This document shows, piece after piece, positions 1 through 8,256 of a stretch of DNA of 64,000 nucleotides (position 1 is its first letter; every line of letters begins with the position of its first letter). The notes beneath the pieces are model-generated. The model ran no database searches. It saw only the letters and a list, made by a program, of their open reading frames with translations, and was not told where the DNA came from. The position numbers and the translations under genes are program-made. Origin of the DNA: Flavobacterium sp. ov086 (lineage in GTDB: Bacteria > Bacteroidota > Bacteroidia > Flavobacteriales > Flavobacteriaceae); contig NZ_FZNL01000010.1 of assembly GCF_900187965.1 (NCBI RefSeq), forward strand, positions 119,470-183,469, written 5' to 3'.

Positions 1-173
1 TAAAACATGTTTTGGATGGACAAGGTTATCAGGTTTTTATTAAAAACGGGGAAAATAAAAACTATTTTTCCTTTAATAATCCAGAAACGTATCTAAAATA
101 TTATCCTTCTGTTGATGAACTAATCGCTTATAATAAAATATTATCAATCTTAGAAAAAGAGTTTAGTTTTTAG
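1..173 (+). CDS. C-terminal end of an unknown protein (5' end outside window)
   Basis: An open frame enters from the left edge (codons in phase from base 3) and ends with TAG at 171-173, giving 56 readable residues that end in EKEFSF. It closes 26 bases before the gmk start. The residues (aromatic and Asn-rich, with a motif NNPETYLKYYPSVDEL) do not look like YicC, the usual gmk neighbour. I do not recognise the family; only its reading frame and its position upstream of gmk are supported. Confidence 0.55.
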   Translation, partial: KHVLDGQGYQVFIKNGENKNYFSFNNPETYLKYYPSVDELIAYNKILSILEKEFSF

Positions 174-199
174 AATGATTGATCACATATAAATACATA

Positions 200-775
200 A
201 TGAACAAAGGAAAATTAATTGTCTTTTCGGCACCTTCGGGATCGGGAAAAACAACTATAGTAAGACATTTACTTGGGAAAGAAGATTTAAATTTAGAATT
301 TTCGATCTCAGCGGCTTCACGCGACCCACGCGGAGAAGAAGAACACGGAAAAGATTATTATTTTATTTCGTTAGAACAATTCAAAAAACACATTAAAGCC
401 GAAGAATTCCTGGAATGGGAAGAAGTTTACCGCGATAATTTTTACGGTACTTTAAAATCAGAAATCGAAAGAATCTGGGCTTTAGGAAAAAACGTGATTT
501 TTGACATTGATGTTGCAGGCGGATTGCGTATTAAACACAAATTTCCAGAACAAACTTTAGCCGTTTTTGTAAAACCTCCAAGTGTTGACGAGCTAAAACG
601 CAGACTAAAACAACGTTCTACTGAAACTGACGACAAAATAAACATGCGTATTGCAAAAGCTTCTGTTGAACTGGCAACTGCTCCACAATTTGACACTATC
701 ATAAAAAATTATGATTTAGATACTGCTAAAGAAGAAGCCTACCAATTGGTAAAAGATTTCGTAAATAAAGACTAG
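200..775 (+). CDS. gmk: Guanylate kinase
   Basis: Converts GMP and ATP to GDP and ADP in the cytosolic guanine nucleotide pathway. The protein is 191 residues from ATG at 200, the usual Gmk length. An in-frame TTG at 179 would add seven residues, but the family normally begins shortly before the P-loop, so I chose the ATG. The P-loop PSGSGKTT is at about residues 12-19, followed by the GMP-binding stretch SRDPRGEEEHGKDYYF. The lid region with KRRLKQRSTE and the R..KA.VE helix is also present. It lies 26 bases downstream of the unknown partial gene and may share its transcript. Confidence 0.96.
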   Translation: MNKGKLIVFSAPSGSGKTTIVRHLLGKEDLNLEFSISAASRDPRGEEEHGKDYYFISLEQFKKHIKAEEFLEWEEVYRDNFYGTLKSEIERIWALGKNVIFDIDVAGGLRIKHKFPEQTLAVFVKPPSVDELKRRLKQRSTETDDKINMRIAKASVELATAPQFDTIIKNYDLDTAKEEAYQLVKDFVNKD

Positions 776-848
776 AAACTTCGTAAATCAATACTTTTTT
801 AGATAATCAGCCGTTAGCTTTGATGTAACCCATATTAATATTTGCATT

Positions 849-1271
849 ATGATTAATTTATTTGAAATAAAAAGGAACGAGAACTACATGAGTATTGTTA
901 TTCTTGTAATTAGAATATCTATTGCGTCATTAATGATTTCTCATGGATTATCTAAGTTAAACATGCTTTTAGCAGGAGGTGAAATCCAGTTTCCTGACCC
1001 GCTTGGAGTAGGAAAAACAGCTTCGTTAACCCTTGCTGTTTTTGCAGAAGTAATTTGCTCCTTCTTTATTTTTATTGGCTTAGCCACAAGATTGGCTACT
1101 TTGCCATTAATAATTACAATGCTGGTAGCTGTGTTTGTTATTCATGGTGCTGACCCAATAGATGTAAAAGAGATGGGAATTCTATATTTGCTGTTTTATG
1201 TGCTTCTTTTGGTTACCGGAAGTGGTAAGTTCTCTATTGATTACTTGATTTCAAAAAAGAATCGCTACTAA
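849..1271 (+). CDS. DoxX family membrane protein
   Basis: A 140-residue protein with about four hydrophobic segments. Its first half has the pattern RISIASLMISHGLSKL, and later segments (FAEVICSFFIFIGLATRL, and the C-terminal LLFYVLLLVTGSGKFSIDYL) are typical of DoxX/SURF4-like small membrane proteins. Members of this family are often linked to redox or quinone-associated membrane processes, but no specific reaction can be given here. An internal ATG at 888 would start directly before the first membrane helix and is an equally plausible start. It stands alone between gmk and nadD. Confidence 0.8.
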   Translation: MINLFEIKRNENYMSIVILVIRISIASLMISHGLSKLNMLLAGGEIQFPDPLGVGKTASLTLAVFAEVICSFFIFIGLATRLATLPLIITMLVAVFVIHGADPIDVKEMGILYLLFYVLLLVTGSGKFSIDYLISKKNRY

Positions 1272-1339
1272 AGTATTTTAATCCTACATCATAATTTGAA
1301 TATAATAATTGCAATTTAAATTATGAAAAAAGCTCTTTT

Positions 1340-1921
1340 ATGAAGATAGGTCTTTATTTCGGAACATATAATCCAATTCATGTTGGCCATTTAATTATTG
1401 CCAATCATATGGCAGAGTTTGCCGATTTAGATCAGATCTGGATGGTCGTTACACCACATAATCCGCTTAAAAAGAAAGCTACTTTATTAGACGATCACCA
1501 ACGTTTAGAAATGGTTTTTCTGGCAACCGAAGATTATCCAAAAATTAAACCTTCGGATATTGAGTTTAAATTACCTCAGCCTAATTATACGGTAAATACT
1601 TTAGTTCATTTGCACGAAAAGTATCCAACTCATGACTTTTCATTAATTATGGGCGAAGACAATCTTAAAACACTTCATAAATGGAAAAACTACGAGGTGA
1701 TTTTAGATCATTATGATATTTATGTTTATCCGAGAATTTCAGAGGAAGAAGAAAATATCGAATTAAAATCACATCCTAAAGTTCATGTAATTGACGCACC
1801 AATTGTTGAAATTTCATCTACTTTTATCCGAAACAGCATAAAAGAGGGCAAAAATATTCAACCGCTTTTACCACCGAAAGTTTGGGAATATATTGATCAC
1901 AATAATTTTTATAAGAAATAA
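1340..1921 (+). CDS. nadD: Nicotinate-nucleotide adenylyltransferase
   Basis: Joins nicotinate mononucleotide with ATP to give deamido-NAD+, the adenylylation step of de novo and salvage NAD synthesis. The protein is 193 residues. It has the nucleotidyltransferase signature GTYNPIHVGHL at residues 8-18 with the two catalytic-site histidines, and the C-terminal ISSTFIR motif that binds ATP phosphates. It ends just before a REP-like repeat block and faces the large NAD/ADP-ribose gene block on the other strand. The proximity is suggestive, but gmk-nadD linkage is common in this group and nadD is probably not part of that block. Confidence 0.95.
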   Translation: MKIGLYFGTYNPIHVGHLIIANHMAEFADLDQIWMVVTPHNPLKKKATLLDDHQRLEMVFLATEDYPKIKPSDIEFKLPQPNYTVNTLVHLHEKYPTHDFSLIMGEDNLKTLHKWKNYEVILDHYDIYVYPRISEEEENIELKSHPKVHVIDAPIVEISSTFIRNSIKEGKNIQPLLPPKVWEYIDHNNFYKK

Positions 1922-1925
1922 AAAT

Positions 1926-2098
1926 CATTCCGTAGGAATGTCTGCTGGGTAGAACTAAATTTAAATTATGATTATACGTTCCGTAGGAACGTTTGATTAA
2001 CGGTACGGATATCCTGTATCAATAAAATCAGGTGTCCTTACAGGACACAGCGCAAAACGACATTACTTTTTTACCGATGAGATATTCCTCCGGAATAT
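1926..2098. repeat. Composite REP-like repeat block (GTTCC/GGAAC palindromes)
   Basis: The 268-base gap between nadD and the convergent NAMPT gene holds four short palindromes: CATTCC-GTA-GGAATG at 1926-1940, ACGTTCC-GTA-GGAACGT at 1976-1992, GTGTCCT-TAC-AGGACAC at 2032-2048 and TATTCC-TCC-GGAATA at 2083-2097. The last follows the module TACCGATGAGAT at 2072-2083. The same palindrome and module recur at 8257-8330, and related palindromes recur at 25407-25492, so this is a dispersed family. Confidence 0.8.
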
Positions 2099-2150
2099 AA
2101 AATATTGGTGTTCATGAAAATTCCTTTTTCCTCGAAATGAAAAATAGTGC

Positions 2151-2185
2151 AAAAAAAGCCTGAATTAAAAATTCAGGCTTTTTTT
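2151..2185. terminator. Bidirectional intrinsic terminator between nadD and the NAMPT gene
   Basis: A perfect 16-base-pair stem (AAAAAAAGCCTGAATT pairing with AATTCAGGCTTTTTTT) with a three-base loop, ending in T-runs on both strands. It lies 4 bases past the NAMPT stop codon and also faces nadD transcription. Confidence 0.9.
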
Positions 2186-2189
2186 GTTT

Positions 2190-3659
2190 TTACGCTTCAA
2201 TGTTTATCTCGTTTTTAACTCTCGCTCTAATATCACTCAAAGATTGATCTACTAAAAGTTTTCCGTCTCTGAAAACTTCTTTCAATTCCCCTTGTTTTTC
2301 TTCTTCCCAAGAAACATTATCGCTTAAATAATATACACCATCAACTAAATCAATTTTCATTAATCCTTTAGCCGATTTTTTAGTTCCGTCATCTGTAATC
2401 GGATCCTTAAAAATTGCTCTTCCTTCACCGTCAACTTCTCCATATGTTGCTTTCATGGCAAAACCAAAAGTATCTCTGGTATTGTATTGGTATGTAAAAG
2501 AACCAATTCCTAAAACAACGTTTGTAGAAGCAAAACCTTTTTCTTTTAATCTTTCTGCAATTTGAATTGCTCTTGCTACCGTGATACTATCACCGTAAAT
2601 AGCTCCAATTTGAGGAACAAGCTCTTTATATCCTTTTGCATTAACTTCGCCTCCAAAAACATCCCAAAGAAGCTCAATTACACCTTTCTTTTCTTGTTCT
2701 GTTTTTCCGTTTGGATTTCCGCAGATAATATCAACCGGATCACCACTATCAGGACGAATTACTACTTTACCTTCTCTTGCAACAATATCTTCTTTTAAGC
2801 GAGGTAAATAATCTGTCAAAACCTTCCATAAATCCCAGGTATCAGAAACGATAGAAACAATTCCTTTTGGATACACTTCAGTAATTAATCTTTTGAAAGT
2901 TTCACATTCACCTTCTGTAGTTCCCATACACATTACAGAATGCTCTGTTGCAGCAACTGAACCTGCGATTAATTCCATATCTGAATTGGCATTATAATAT
3001 TCTTCGAAGAAATCAATTGCGGGAATCGTATCTGAACCTGTAAAACTCAATAAATGCCCGGCTGCAGAAGTTATCGCTGCTTCGATTCCACCCATTCCTC
3101 TCATTGAGAAATCATGTCCCTGCCAGTTTACAAAATCAGGAACAGAAGAAGTTTCCTCAGCATATTTATCTAATACTTTTCTATATTCTTTTGCTACTGT
3201 AGCCGAGTTACAAGGAAGCCAAATAACTGCAGAAAGTAATGTTTCGAAATAATTCGTCAGCCAGAAAAATTCCGGAAGTGTATTATACATTGTAAACATT
3301 GGAACTCTCAAAGGCACACTTGCTCCTTCCGGCAAGGCTTTAAAAACCATCGGAATATATCCTAAATCATGTAAATCTTCGATATGTTTTGTCCCAACCT
3401 GGTTTTCACCCAAATAATTATTGATTCTTCGTGAGTATTTTTTAACTACTTCTTCTTTTGGCTGTTTGAAAAAATCAGCATCAAAATCGTGAATAATATA
3501 TTTTTTAATAAAATATTGCAATCCAAAAAACACCACCTCATCAAGACCTTCAATTCTTGATTTTCTTGGTGTCCAGTTAGAATATACTAATGTTGTTTTG
3601 TCCGGATATTGTCTTCTGTGGTCAACTTTGTAACCGTCTGTTAATAATAGTGGGTTCAT
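2190..3659 (-). CDS. nadV: Nicotinamide phosphoribosyltransferase family protein (NAMPT/NadV-like)
   Basis: The family makes nicotinamide mononucleotide from nicotinamide and PRPP. The 489 residues match the length of animal NAMPT and align along the whole chain. The start LLLTDGYKVDHRRQYP, the RG segment in HDFSMRGMGG, the active-site histidine in AATEHS, the phosphate-binding VIRPDSGDPVD, and the late GIGSFTYQ and KDPI segments are visible. It is therefore a NAMPT-type enzyme, not a nicotinate phosphoribosyltransferase. It is the last gene of the - strand NAD/ADP-ribose block, with a 133-base gap upstream that holds no clear promoter. Phage relatives (Namat in NARP1) use ADP-ribose pyrophosphate instead of PRPP to make NAD+ directly. 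Sequence alone does not tell which substrate this one uses. Confidence 0.9.
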   Translation of the reverse strand: MNPLLLTDGYKVDHRRQYPDKTTLVYSNWTPRKSRIEGLDEVVFFGLQYFIKKYIIHDFDADFFKQPKEEVVKKYSRRINNYLGENQVGTKHIEDLHDLGYIPMVFKALPEGASVPLRVPMFTMYNTLPEFFWLTNYFETLLSAVIWLPCNSATVAKEYRKVLDKYAEETSSVPDFVNWQGHDFSMRGMGGIEAAITSAAGHLLSFTGSDTIPAIDFFEEYYNANSDMELIAGSVAATEHSVMCMGTTEGECETFKRLITEVYPKGIVSIVSDTWDLWKVLTDYLPRLKEDIVAREGKVVIRPDSGDPVDIICGNPNGKTEQEKKGVIELLWDVFGGEVNAKGYKELVPQIGAIYGDSITVARAIQIAERLKEKGFASTNVVLGIGSFTYQYNTRDTFGFAMKATYGEVDGEGRAIFKDPITDDGTKKSAKGLMKIDLVDGVYYLSDNVSWEEEKQGELKEVFRDGKLLVDQSLSDIRARVKNEINIEA

Positions 3660-3792
3660 ATCTTTTAATTATTTAAATTCTCGTAAATTTTGGGTTTCAC
3701 AGAGATCCACAAAGTTTATCACAGAGATTCGCCAAGTTTTAATTTTCTTTGTGCTGTTTTGTGTTTTTCTTCGTGTGTCTTTGTGTAATTAT

Positions 3793-4095
3793 TTAAGCTT
3801 TCATCAACTGATAAACTTTTTCATAAATCGAATCAAATTCAGCTGCCAGTATTAAATATTGCTCACTCCATCCATTCTGTATCGAAATCTCCTGAAGAGT
3901 TCCTGTAGGCAAAAACAATAGTTGAAAAAATTCTAATCCTGCTTTATTGTTTTCTTCAAGCAATATAGAATTTAAATTTATTTCGGCAATTAAATCTTCT
4001 GATGAATTATAGTGTGTCCACATTAAATCTGTATCAATTATAATTTTCGATTTTATAATTTCAATGATCCTTTTTACCTCAAGCAAATTTGACAT
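3793..4095 (-). CDS. Small conserved-looking protein of unknown function
   Basis: A 100-residue, mostly helical, cytosolic-looking protein beginning MSNLLEVKRIIEIIK. I chose ATG at 4095 because it sits one base beyond the stop of the phosphatase gene. The longer in-frame start at 4176 would overlap that gene by 80 bases. There is no signal peptide, membrane segment or metal motif. The tight junction with the phosphatase gene suggests translational coupling and a shared pathway, but I do not recognise the family and propose no function. Confidence 0.6.
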   Translation of the reverse strand: MSNLLEVKRIIEIIKSKIIIDTDLMWTHYNSSEDLIAEINLNSILLEENNKAGLEFFQLLFLPTGTLQEISIQNGWSEQYLILAAEFDSIYEKVYQLMKA

Positions 4096-4096
4096 C

Positions 4097-4825
4097 TTAT
4101 TTATTTCTTCCTTTTTCATTGGGATAAAATGTCTGTACAGCATCGCTTTGCCAAAATACTTTAGTTGCAACATCAATACAACTTAATTTTCCGTAAAAAC
4201 CCGCTCCGGTATCAATATTCCAAACATTACAACCTTGCATTGGAATTTCAATATTATAATGAAGCGTTGGTGTATGACCAATGTAAATTTCATTAAAAAG
4301 CAATAATCTTTTGGGATAGGAAAGTGAATCTTTTTGGATTCTTTTATCCATTGTTAAAGCCATTTCCCAAAGTGTTCTGTCCCAGGAAAAATTGCTTGCA
4401 TAATGTTCTTTTTCGGGGCCATGCATAGATGAAAAACCAGCGTGAATAAACAAATTATTATCTTCATCTACAAAGTAATCCTGCATGTTTTCAAAAAACT
4501 GAAGATGTTTTTCTTTTTCGAAAGAATCGATATCATTATAACTTTCTATCGTTGATTTTCCTCCGTGCAGAAACCAAATATCATTTATGTCATCATTCTC
4601 CAGCCATTCCTGACACCAAACATCATGATTTCCTCTGATAAAAATGCAATCTTGTCTTTGAGATAAACCGATTAAAAAATCAACAACTTGCGCTGATTCG
4701 CTCCAACCATCGACATAATCGCCAAGAAAAATAAGTTTGTCAGTTTCTGTTATCTCAACTCTCTCCAACAATTGAAATAAAGCTTGCAAACCTCCGTGAA
4801 TATCTCCAATAACTAATGTTCTCAT
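4097..4825 (-). CDS. Metallophosphoesterase, PPP serine/threonine-phosphatase-like
   Basis: A 242-residue protein with the PPP-type two-metal signature: GDIHGG at residues 7-12, GDYVDGWSES at about 35-44, RGNHD at about 63-67, and later histidines in IHAGFS and IGHTP. The family includes lambda-type protein phosphatases and diadenosine tetraphosphatases, so the substrate could be a phosphoprotein or a dinucleotide. Within this ADP-ribose block a nucleotide or phospho-ADP-ribose substrate is an attractive inference but is not shown. The gene lies 36 bases after the macro-domain gene. A relic of a second copy of its 5' end is found at 5475-5579. Confidence 0.88.
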   Translation of the reverse strand: MRTLVIGDIHGGLQALFQLLERVEITETDKLIFLGDYVDGWSESAQVVDFLIGLSQRQDCIFIRGNHDVWCQEWLENDDINDIWFLHGGKSTIESYNDIDSFEKEKHLQFFENMQDYFVDEDNNLFIHAGFSSMHGPEKEHYASNFSWDRTLWEMALTMDKRIQKDSLSYPKRLLLFNEIYIGHTPTLHYNIEIPMQGCNVWNIDTGAGFYGKLSCIDVATKVFWQSDAVQTFYPNEKGRNK

Positions 4826-4861
4826 TATATTTATTTACAAATGAAGTAGTGTTTTTGTTAT

Positions 4862-5464
4862 TTAATAATCCCAGATTAGTCCTTTTTCGTTTAGTCTATA
4901 TTGGTACTTTTGGGTATCGCCGAAAGTTTTATATTTTTTATAATTTCTATTTATAATTTCATCATAAGCCAAAAACATTTGATTAGAAGCAATATGAAAA
5001 GGCATTCTTCCGCATCCCGTACATAAACCCGGAATTGTGACTGTTTCTATTTTAGGATTATTTATACAAGCTATCAAAATTGCTTTCATAGCTAAAAAGG
5101 CATTTACTGAAGTTGCAATATTAAAGCTCATCGGAACTCGCATAGTTGGAGCTGATATTAAAAACGGAACTTCACTATCTCCTGTTTCTAATGTGATTGA
5201 TCTTCCAATTAACAGTTCTCTTTCATCAAGTTGAGCAATTTTCACTTGTAGTTCATCCTGCAAATGCCATCCAAATCTTTCTGACAAATGCCAATCTAAT
5301 CCGCCGTCCATGAATCCAAATGAATTTGCTGGACTTACAACTGCGTCAGATTTTATTTTTGTAATATCCCCTTTTATTATACTGAGATTCTCACATTCTG
5401 AAAAATCATTTCTCCATGAATTGCCAAGTTCATCCTCTAAGTAAACTAATTTTATATGCAGCAT
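4862..5464 (-). CDS. Macro domain protein
   Basis: A 200-residue protein with a macro fold pattern: SIIKGDITKIKSDAVVSPANSFGFMDGG in its first third, with the ADP-ribose-binding aspartate of GDIT and the AN motif. A later TVTIPGLCTGCGRMP corresponds to the phosphate-binding loop. Macro domains bind ADP-ribose, and some remove it from proteins or nucleic acids or hydrolyse ADP-ribose phosphates. It differs from the other two macro proteins here by carrying SPAN and DGGLDW in place of the more usual NAAN and GGGVDGA, so its activity may differ. It is the first of three genes (macro, phosphatase, small protein) that run almost without gaps. Confidence 0.85.
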   Translation of the reverse strand: MLHIKLVYLEDELGNSWRNDFSECENLSIIKGDITKIKSDAVVSPANSFGFMDGGLDWHLSERFGWHLQDELQVKIAQLDERELLIGRSITLETGDSEVPFLISAPTMRVPMSFNIATSVNAFLAMKAILIACINNPKIETVTIPGLCTGCGRMPFHIASNQMFLAYDEIINRNYKKYKTFGDTQKYQYRLNEKGLIWDY

Positions 5465-5474
5465 ATTTTTTGAA

Positions 5475-5579
5475 TTAAAATTGAATGTATTTTTCGATCA
5501 ATTCCTCAACTCTCTCCAACAATTGAACTAAAGCTTGCAAACCTCTGTGAATATCTCCAATAACTAAAGTTCGTTTCAT
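5475..5579 (-). pseudogene. Relic of a second metallophosphoesterase gene (first 34 codons)
   Basis: Read on the - strand from ATG at 5579, this gives MKRTLVIGDIHRGLQALVQ, then LLERVEELIEKYIQF and a stop at 5475. The first 24 residues match the start of the phosphatase at 4825 at almost every position, including the bases (compare 5506-5576 with 4752-4822). The metal-site GDIHG has become GDIHR and the frame ends soon after. It is either the remains of a duplicated phosphatase gene or the product of a local rearrangement. It sits between the macro gene and the ADP-ribosylglycohydrolase gene. Confidence 0.85.
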
Positions 5580-5634
5580 GATAAAAATATCTTTTTGCAG
5601 TAAGTTCTACAACTAAAAAGGAATTCCTTAATTG

Positions 5635-6474
5635 TTATTTAAATTTAGCGTCGAGTTTCAGATCCAGATTAATTAAAAAATCTTTCCCGAATTTATCGTT
5701 TTCTAACTCTTCATACAAAAACAAAGGCAAAACTTTATCACAACTTTGCTTGTGACTTAAAATCGCCATGCACAAAGCGGCAACAGTATCTGTATCTCCT
5801 CCATAATCAATGCTTGTTTTCAAACAATCTTTCATTGACGTTGCTTCTGATACAATTTTTATAACGGCTTGTGTCGTTGGATAACCGTGCATGTCAATTG
5901 GAGAAGTAATTCTATAATTCTCATTTTCCTTCAGCGTTTCATTTAAAAACGGAATCAAAGTTGATCCATCACCCAAATTATATTTAAAATAATGAACTGC
6001 CAAAGCGATACGTTTCGCACAACTAATTCCTTCAATGGTAAGATGAGAAGTCTTTGCCTGGATTTCGCAAAACTCCATCAATTGGTCTATATTTTTTAAG
6101 TAACCAATAGAATACGCTCGCATTGCAGAACCGTTTCCGTTACTGCCATTGTCGATTATTTTGATAAAATCAGCTCCATTTTTACTGGCGTCTAAAGCAT
6201 TATAAACTCTATCTGAATATCCTCGTCTTTTATCTCTGTGAAAAACTTCAACAAACTTATCGGCAACTTTAACTTCATTCCAATTTTCATCTTCTAATAA
6301 CAATTCCGAAATTGCAATTGCCATTTGAGTGTCGTCTGTATATCTTTTGTAAATCTCCGTATAAAGTCCGTGTTTATGATATTGAGTCAAGTCGTTGTTT
6401 TGAGAAATAAAATCTAAATCTCGAAATTCAAAACCTGCTCCGTATGCGTCGCCTATTGCTGCTTCTAGTATCAT
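5635..6474 (-). CDS. ADP-ribosylglycohydrolase (DraG/ARH family)
   Basis: A 279-residue DraG-fold hydrolase that should release ADP-ribose from a modified protein or nucleic acid, or act on a related O-linked ADP-ribose. The family's two-metal motifs are complete: IGDAYGAGFE at the N terminus, YTDDTQMA at about residues 45-52, NGNGSAMR in the middle, and GGDTDTVAA near residue 224. The start at 6474 places the glycine-rich first motif right at the N terminus, as is usual. It is 36 bases after kptA. A second ARH domain occurs in the fusion protein at 8387-9847, so the block carries two non-identical copies. Confidence 0.92.
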   Translation of the reverse strand: MILEAAIGDAYGAGFEFRDLDFISQNNDLTQYHKHGLYTEIYKRYTDDTQMAIAISELLLEDENWNEVKVADKFVEVFHRDKRRGYSDRVYNALDASKNGADFIKIIDNGSNGNGSAMRAYSIGYLKNIDQLMEFCEIQAKTSHLTIEGISCAKRIALAVHYFKYNLGDGSTLIPFLNETLKENENYRITSPIDMHGYPTTQAVIKIVSEATSMKDCLKTSIDYGGDTDTVAALCMAILSHKQSCDKVLPLFLYEELENDKFGKDFLINLDLKLDAKFK

Positions 6475-6510
6475 AAGTATTATTTTTGGTTGTTAATTTG
6501 GGAATTCTGT

Positions 6511-7065
6511 TTATGATTTAAACTCTATGTATTTTGCCGGAACATTATCTGTCAGCCAAACATTATTTTCGGACAAATAAAATTTAAATCCGTCTCGATG
6601 CATTGCACCGCTTCTCACGGTCAAAATTTGAGCAACTCCCCTTCTACTGCCTACTTTTATTGCCGTTTCAAGATCTTTGGAAAGATGCACATGCTGACGG
6701 CTCATTTTTTGTAAACCTTCTTTTTTAATACTATCCAAAAACTTTCCAACGGTTCCGTGATATAAAAACTCCGAAGGTTCTGCTTCGCCAAGATTTAATT
6801 CAACCGAAATCGAATGTCCCTGACTTGCTCTTATTTTCGTTTTATCATTGTTAAAAGCAAAACGTTTTTTATCATTATTTTCTACAACGTAATCCAGAAG
6901 TTCCACTGTCATTTGATTTTGACTTCCTTTTTTATTGCATTTTTCAATTAATTCATCAACATCTGCCCAACCGTTTTCGTCTAATTTTAATCCGATGGTT
7001 TCCGGCGAATGTCTAAGTACCAAACTCAGAAACTTGCTTACGCTTTTTGCTATTTTTTCATTCAT
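6511..7065 (-). CDS. kptA: RNA 2'-phosphotransferase (Tpt1/KptA)
   Basis: Transfers an internal RNA 2'-phosphate to NAD+, releasing nicotinamide and ADP-ribose 1'',2''-cyclic phosphate. The 184-residue length is typical. The N-terminal winged-helix part has the SKFLSLVLRHSPE motif. The C-terminal catalytic part has RASQGHS, LYHGT and RQHVHLS, which carry the Arg-His-Arg-Arg type active-site residues of the family, then GVAQILTV. It overlaps the upstream DUF4291 gene by 8 bases, so the two are likely translated together. Most bacteria lack a known 2'-phosphorylated RNA substrate, and placement here points to NAD/ADP-ribose chemistry. Confidence 0.95.
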   Translation of the reverse strand: MNEKIAKSVSKFLSLVLRHSPETIGLKLDENGWADVDELIEKCNKKGSQNQMTVELLDYVVENNDKKRFAFNNDKTKIRASQGHSISVELNLGEAEPSEFLYHGTVGKFLDSIKKEGLQKMSRQHVHLSKDLETAIKVGSRRGVAQILTVRSGAMHRDGFKFYLSENNVWLTDNVPAKYIEFKS

Positions 7066-7705
7066 GATTTCCTGATATTTTAAGTTTCTTATTCAGTTCT
7101 TCATCCTTAAAAAGGAAAGGTTTTTCAGCAGGAATCATCAGCTTTTCTAATTGTTTATTCTGAACAAATTCATATTGTTCTTTTACAAATTCTGAAATAT
7201 CTTCGATGAGTACTATGTCTTCTTTTGCGAAAGACTTTATAAAATCATCTCTTAAACCAATCTGAATAGCTCTTCGTTCTAATTTATTCCCATACGGATC
7301 ATGATCTGGATCCCATTGTAATCTTACTGAGGATGTTTTAACTTGTGTTTGCCATTCTTCGTGGCTCATTTCGAGCGAAGAACTATAAGAGGAATAAACC
7401 GCATTTTGTAAATATTTATTGAATGCCGAAATTTTAAGGTGAATTGCCAGTACAGTTTCCTGTCCTTCTTTTGTTCCCCATCCGTTTCTGTACATCATCC
7501 ACAGAAAATTTGGTTTGATCCACGTCATTCTGTCCAGGCTAAATGCTCCGCCAAAATATTGATTTTTTGCAGCAAATTCGCCTATTTCTTTTCGGTAGGA
7601 TTGATACACTATTATTTCTTCCTCGTCATATTGAGCCATAATGTGATAGCCAGATTTTGGCCATTCTACAATTTGCTCATCGTATTTTTTAAATTCTATT
7701 TTCAT
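7058..7705 (-). CDS. DUF4291 family protein
   Basis: A 215-residue protein with the family's conserved start YDEEEIIVYQSYRKEI and the strongly conserved core FSLDRMTWIKPNFLWMMYR followed by GWGTKEGQE. These are the marks of DUF4291, whose biochemical role is not established to my knowledge. The high content of invariant Trp, Arg and Lys residues in the core suggests an enzyme or nucleotide-binding domain. It overlaps kptA by 8 bases and lies 58 bases after a Poa1-like macro gene. The direct coupling to kptA is the best functional hint: RNA or NAD-derived nucleotide processing. Confidence 0.85.
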   Translation of the reverse strand: MKIEFKKYDEQIVEWPKSGYHIMAQYDEEEIIVYQSYRKEIGEFAAKNQYFGGAFSLDRMTWIKPNFLWMMYRNGWGTKEGQETVLAIHLKISAFNKYLQNAVYSSYSSSLEMSHEEWQTQVKTSSVRLQWDPDHDPYGNKLERRAIQIGLRDDFIKSFAKEDIVLIEDISEFVKEQYEFVQNKQLEKLMIPAEKPFLFKDEELNKKLKISGNHE

Positions 7706-7763
7706 TTTGTATTGTACACAATATCTTCATTGTGTTATTTTTAATTTTAAACAGTTGATTTAT

Positions 7764-8243
7764 CTAAAAATCATAAACTGTTACTTCTATATTATTTTCA
7801 GAAAGTGTTTTGAGAATAACAGGTTCTATCATCTCCCACTTTCCGCCAGCTAAACCACAGCCAATTCTTGGCATATGAACGCTGGCATTATTTTCTTTTG
7901 CGAACGAAGCTACTTCTTTCAAGCCATCTTCAATGGCATCATATCGTATTGGAGCATTTCCGTTTTCATCTTTATTGATTTTATGTTGACCAATTAAATT
8001 TACTACCCAAAGATCTTCTTCTACCTGAACAAACTGAACTTTACCCAATTCAAAACCATCCTTTGATTTAAACCATTCTCTATATTGATTTTCCGGTTTT
8101 TTCCATCTTTTTGAAATCGCCATAACAAATCCTTTTCCCCAACCTCCAATATCATTACAGATATGCACAATTACTTTATTATCTTCTGATCGAGGAGATG
8201 TTGCATCTCCTTTTGTATATTGAATATCTTTCATGTGTTTCAT
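7764..8243 (-). CDS. Macro domain protein, Poa1-like ADP-ribose 1''-phosphate phosphatase type
   Basis: A 159-residue stand-alone macro domain. IQYTKGDATSP is the usual first strand and loop, HICNDIGGWGKGFVMAISKRW is the substrate loop, and MPRIGCGLAGGKWEMIEPVI is the late loop. This GxGLAGG arrangement with an ICNDxGxWGKGF segment resembles Poa1-type proteins, which remove the 1''-phosphate from ADP-ribose 1''-phosphate. That product arises from the cyclic phosphate made by KptA, and kptA lies two genes downstream in the same direction. The functional assignment is inferred from family resemblance. ATG at 8234 (MKDIQYTK) is an alternative start. Confidence 0.87.
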   Translation of the reverse strand: MKHMKDIQYTKGDATSPRSEDNKVIVHICNDIGGWGKGFVMAISKRWKKPENQYREWFKSKDGFELGKVQFVQVEEDLWVVNLIGQHKINKDENGNAPIRYDAIEDGLKEVASFAKENNASVHMPRIGCGLAGGKWEMIEPVILKTLSENNIEVTVYDF

Positions 8244-8256
8244 TTATTTTAATCAA

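Noticed and set aside
1..173. YicC as the partial left-edge gene
   Set aside because: YicC often precedes gmk, but the readable C terminus has no YicC features.
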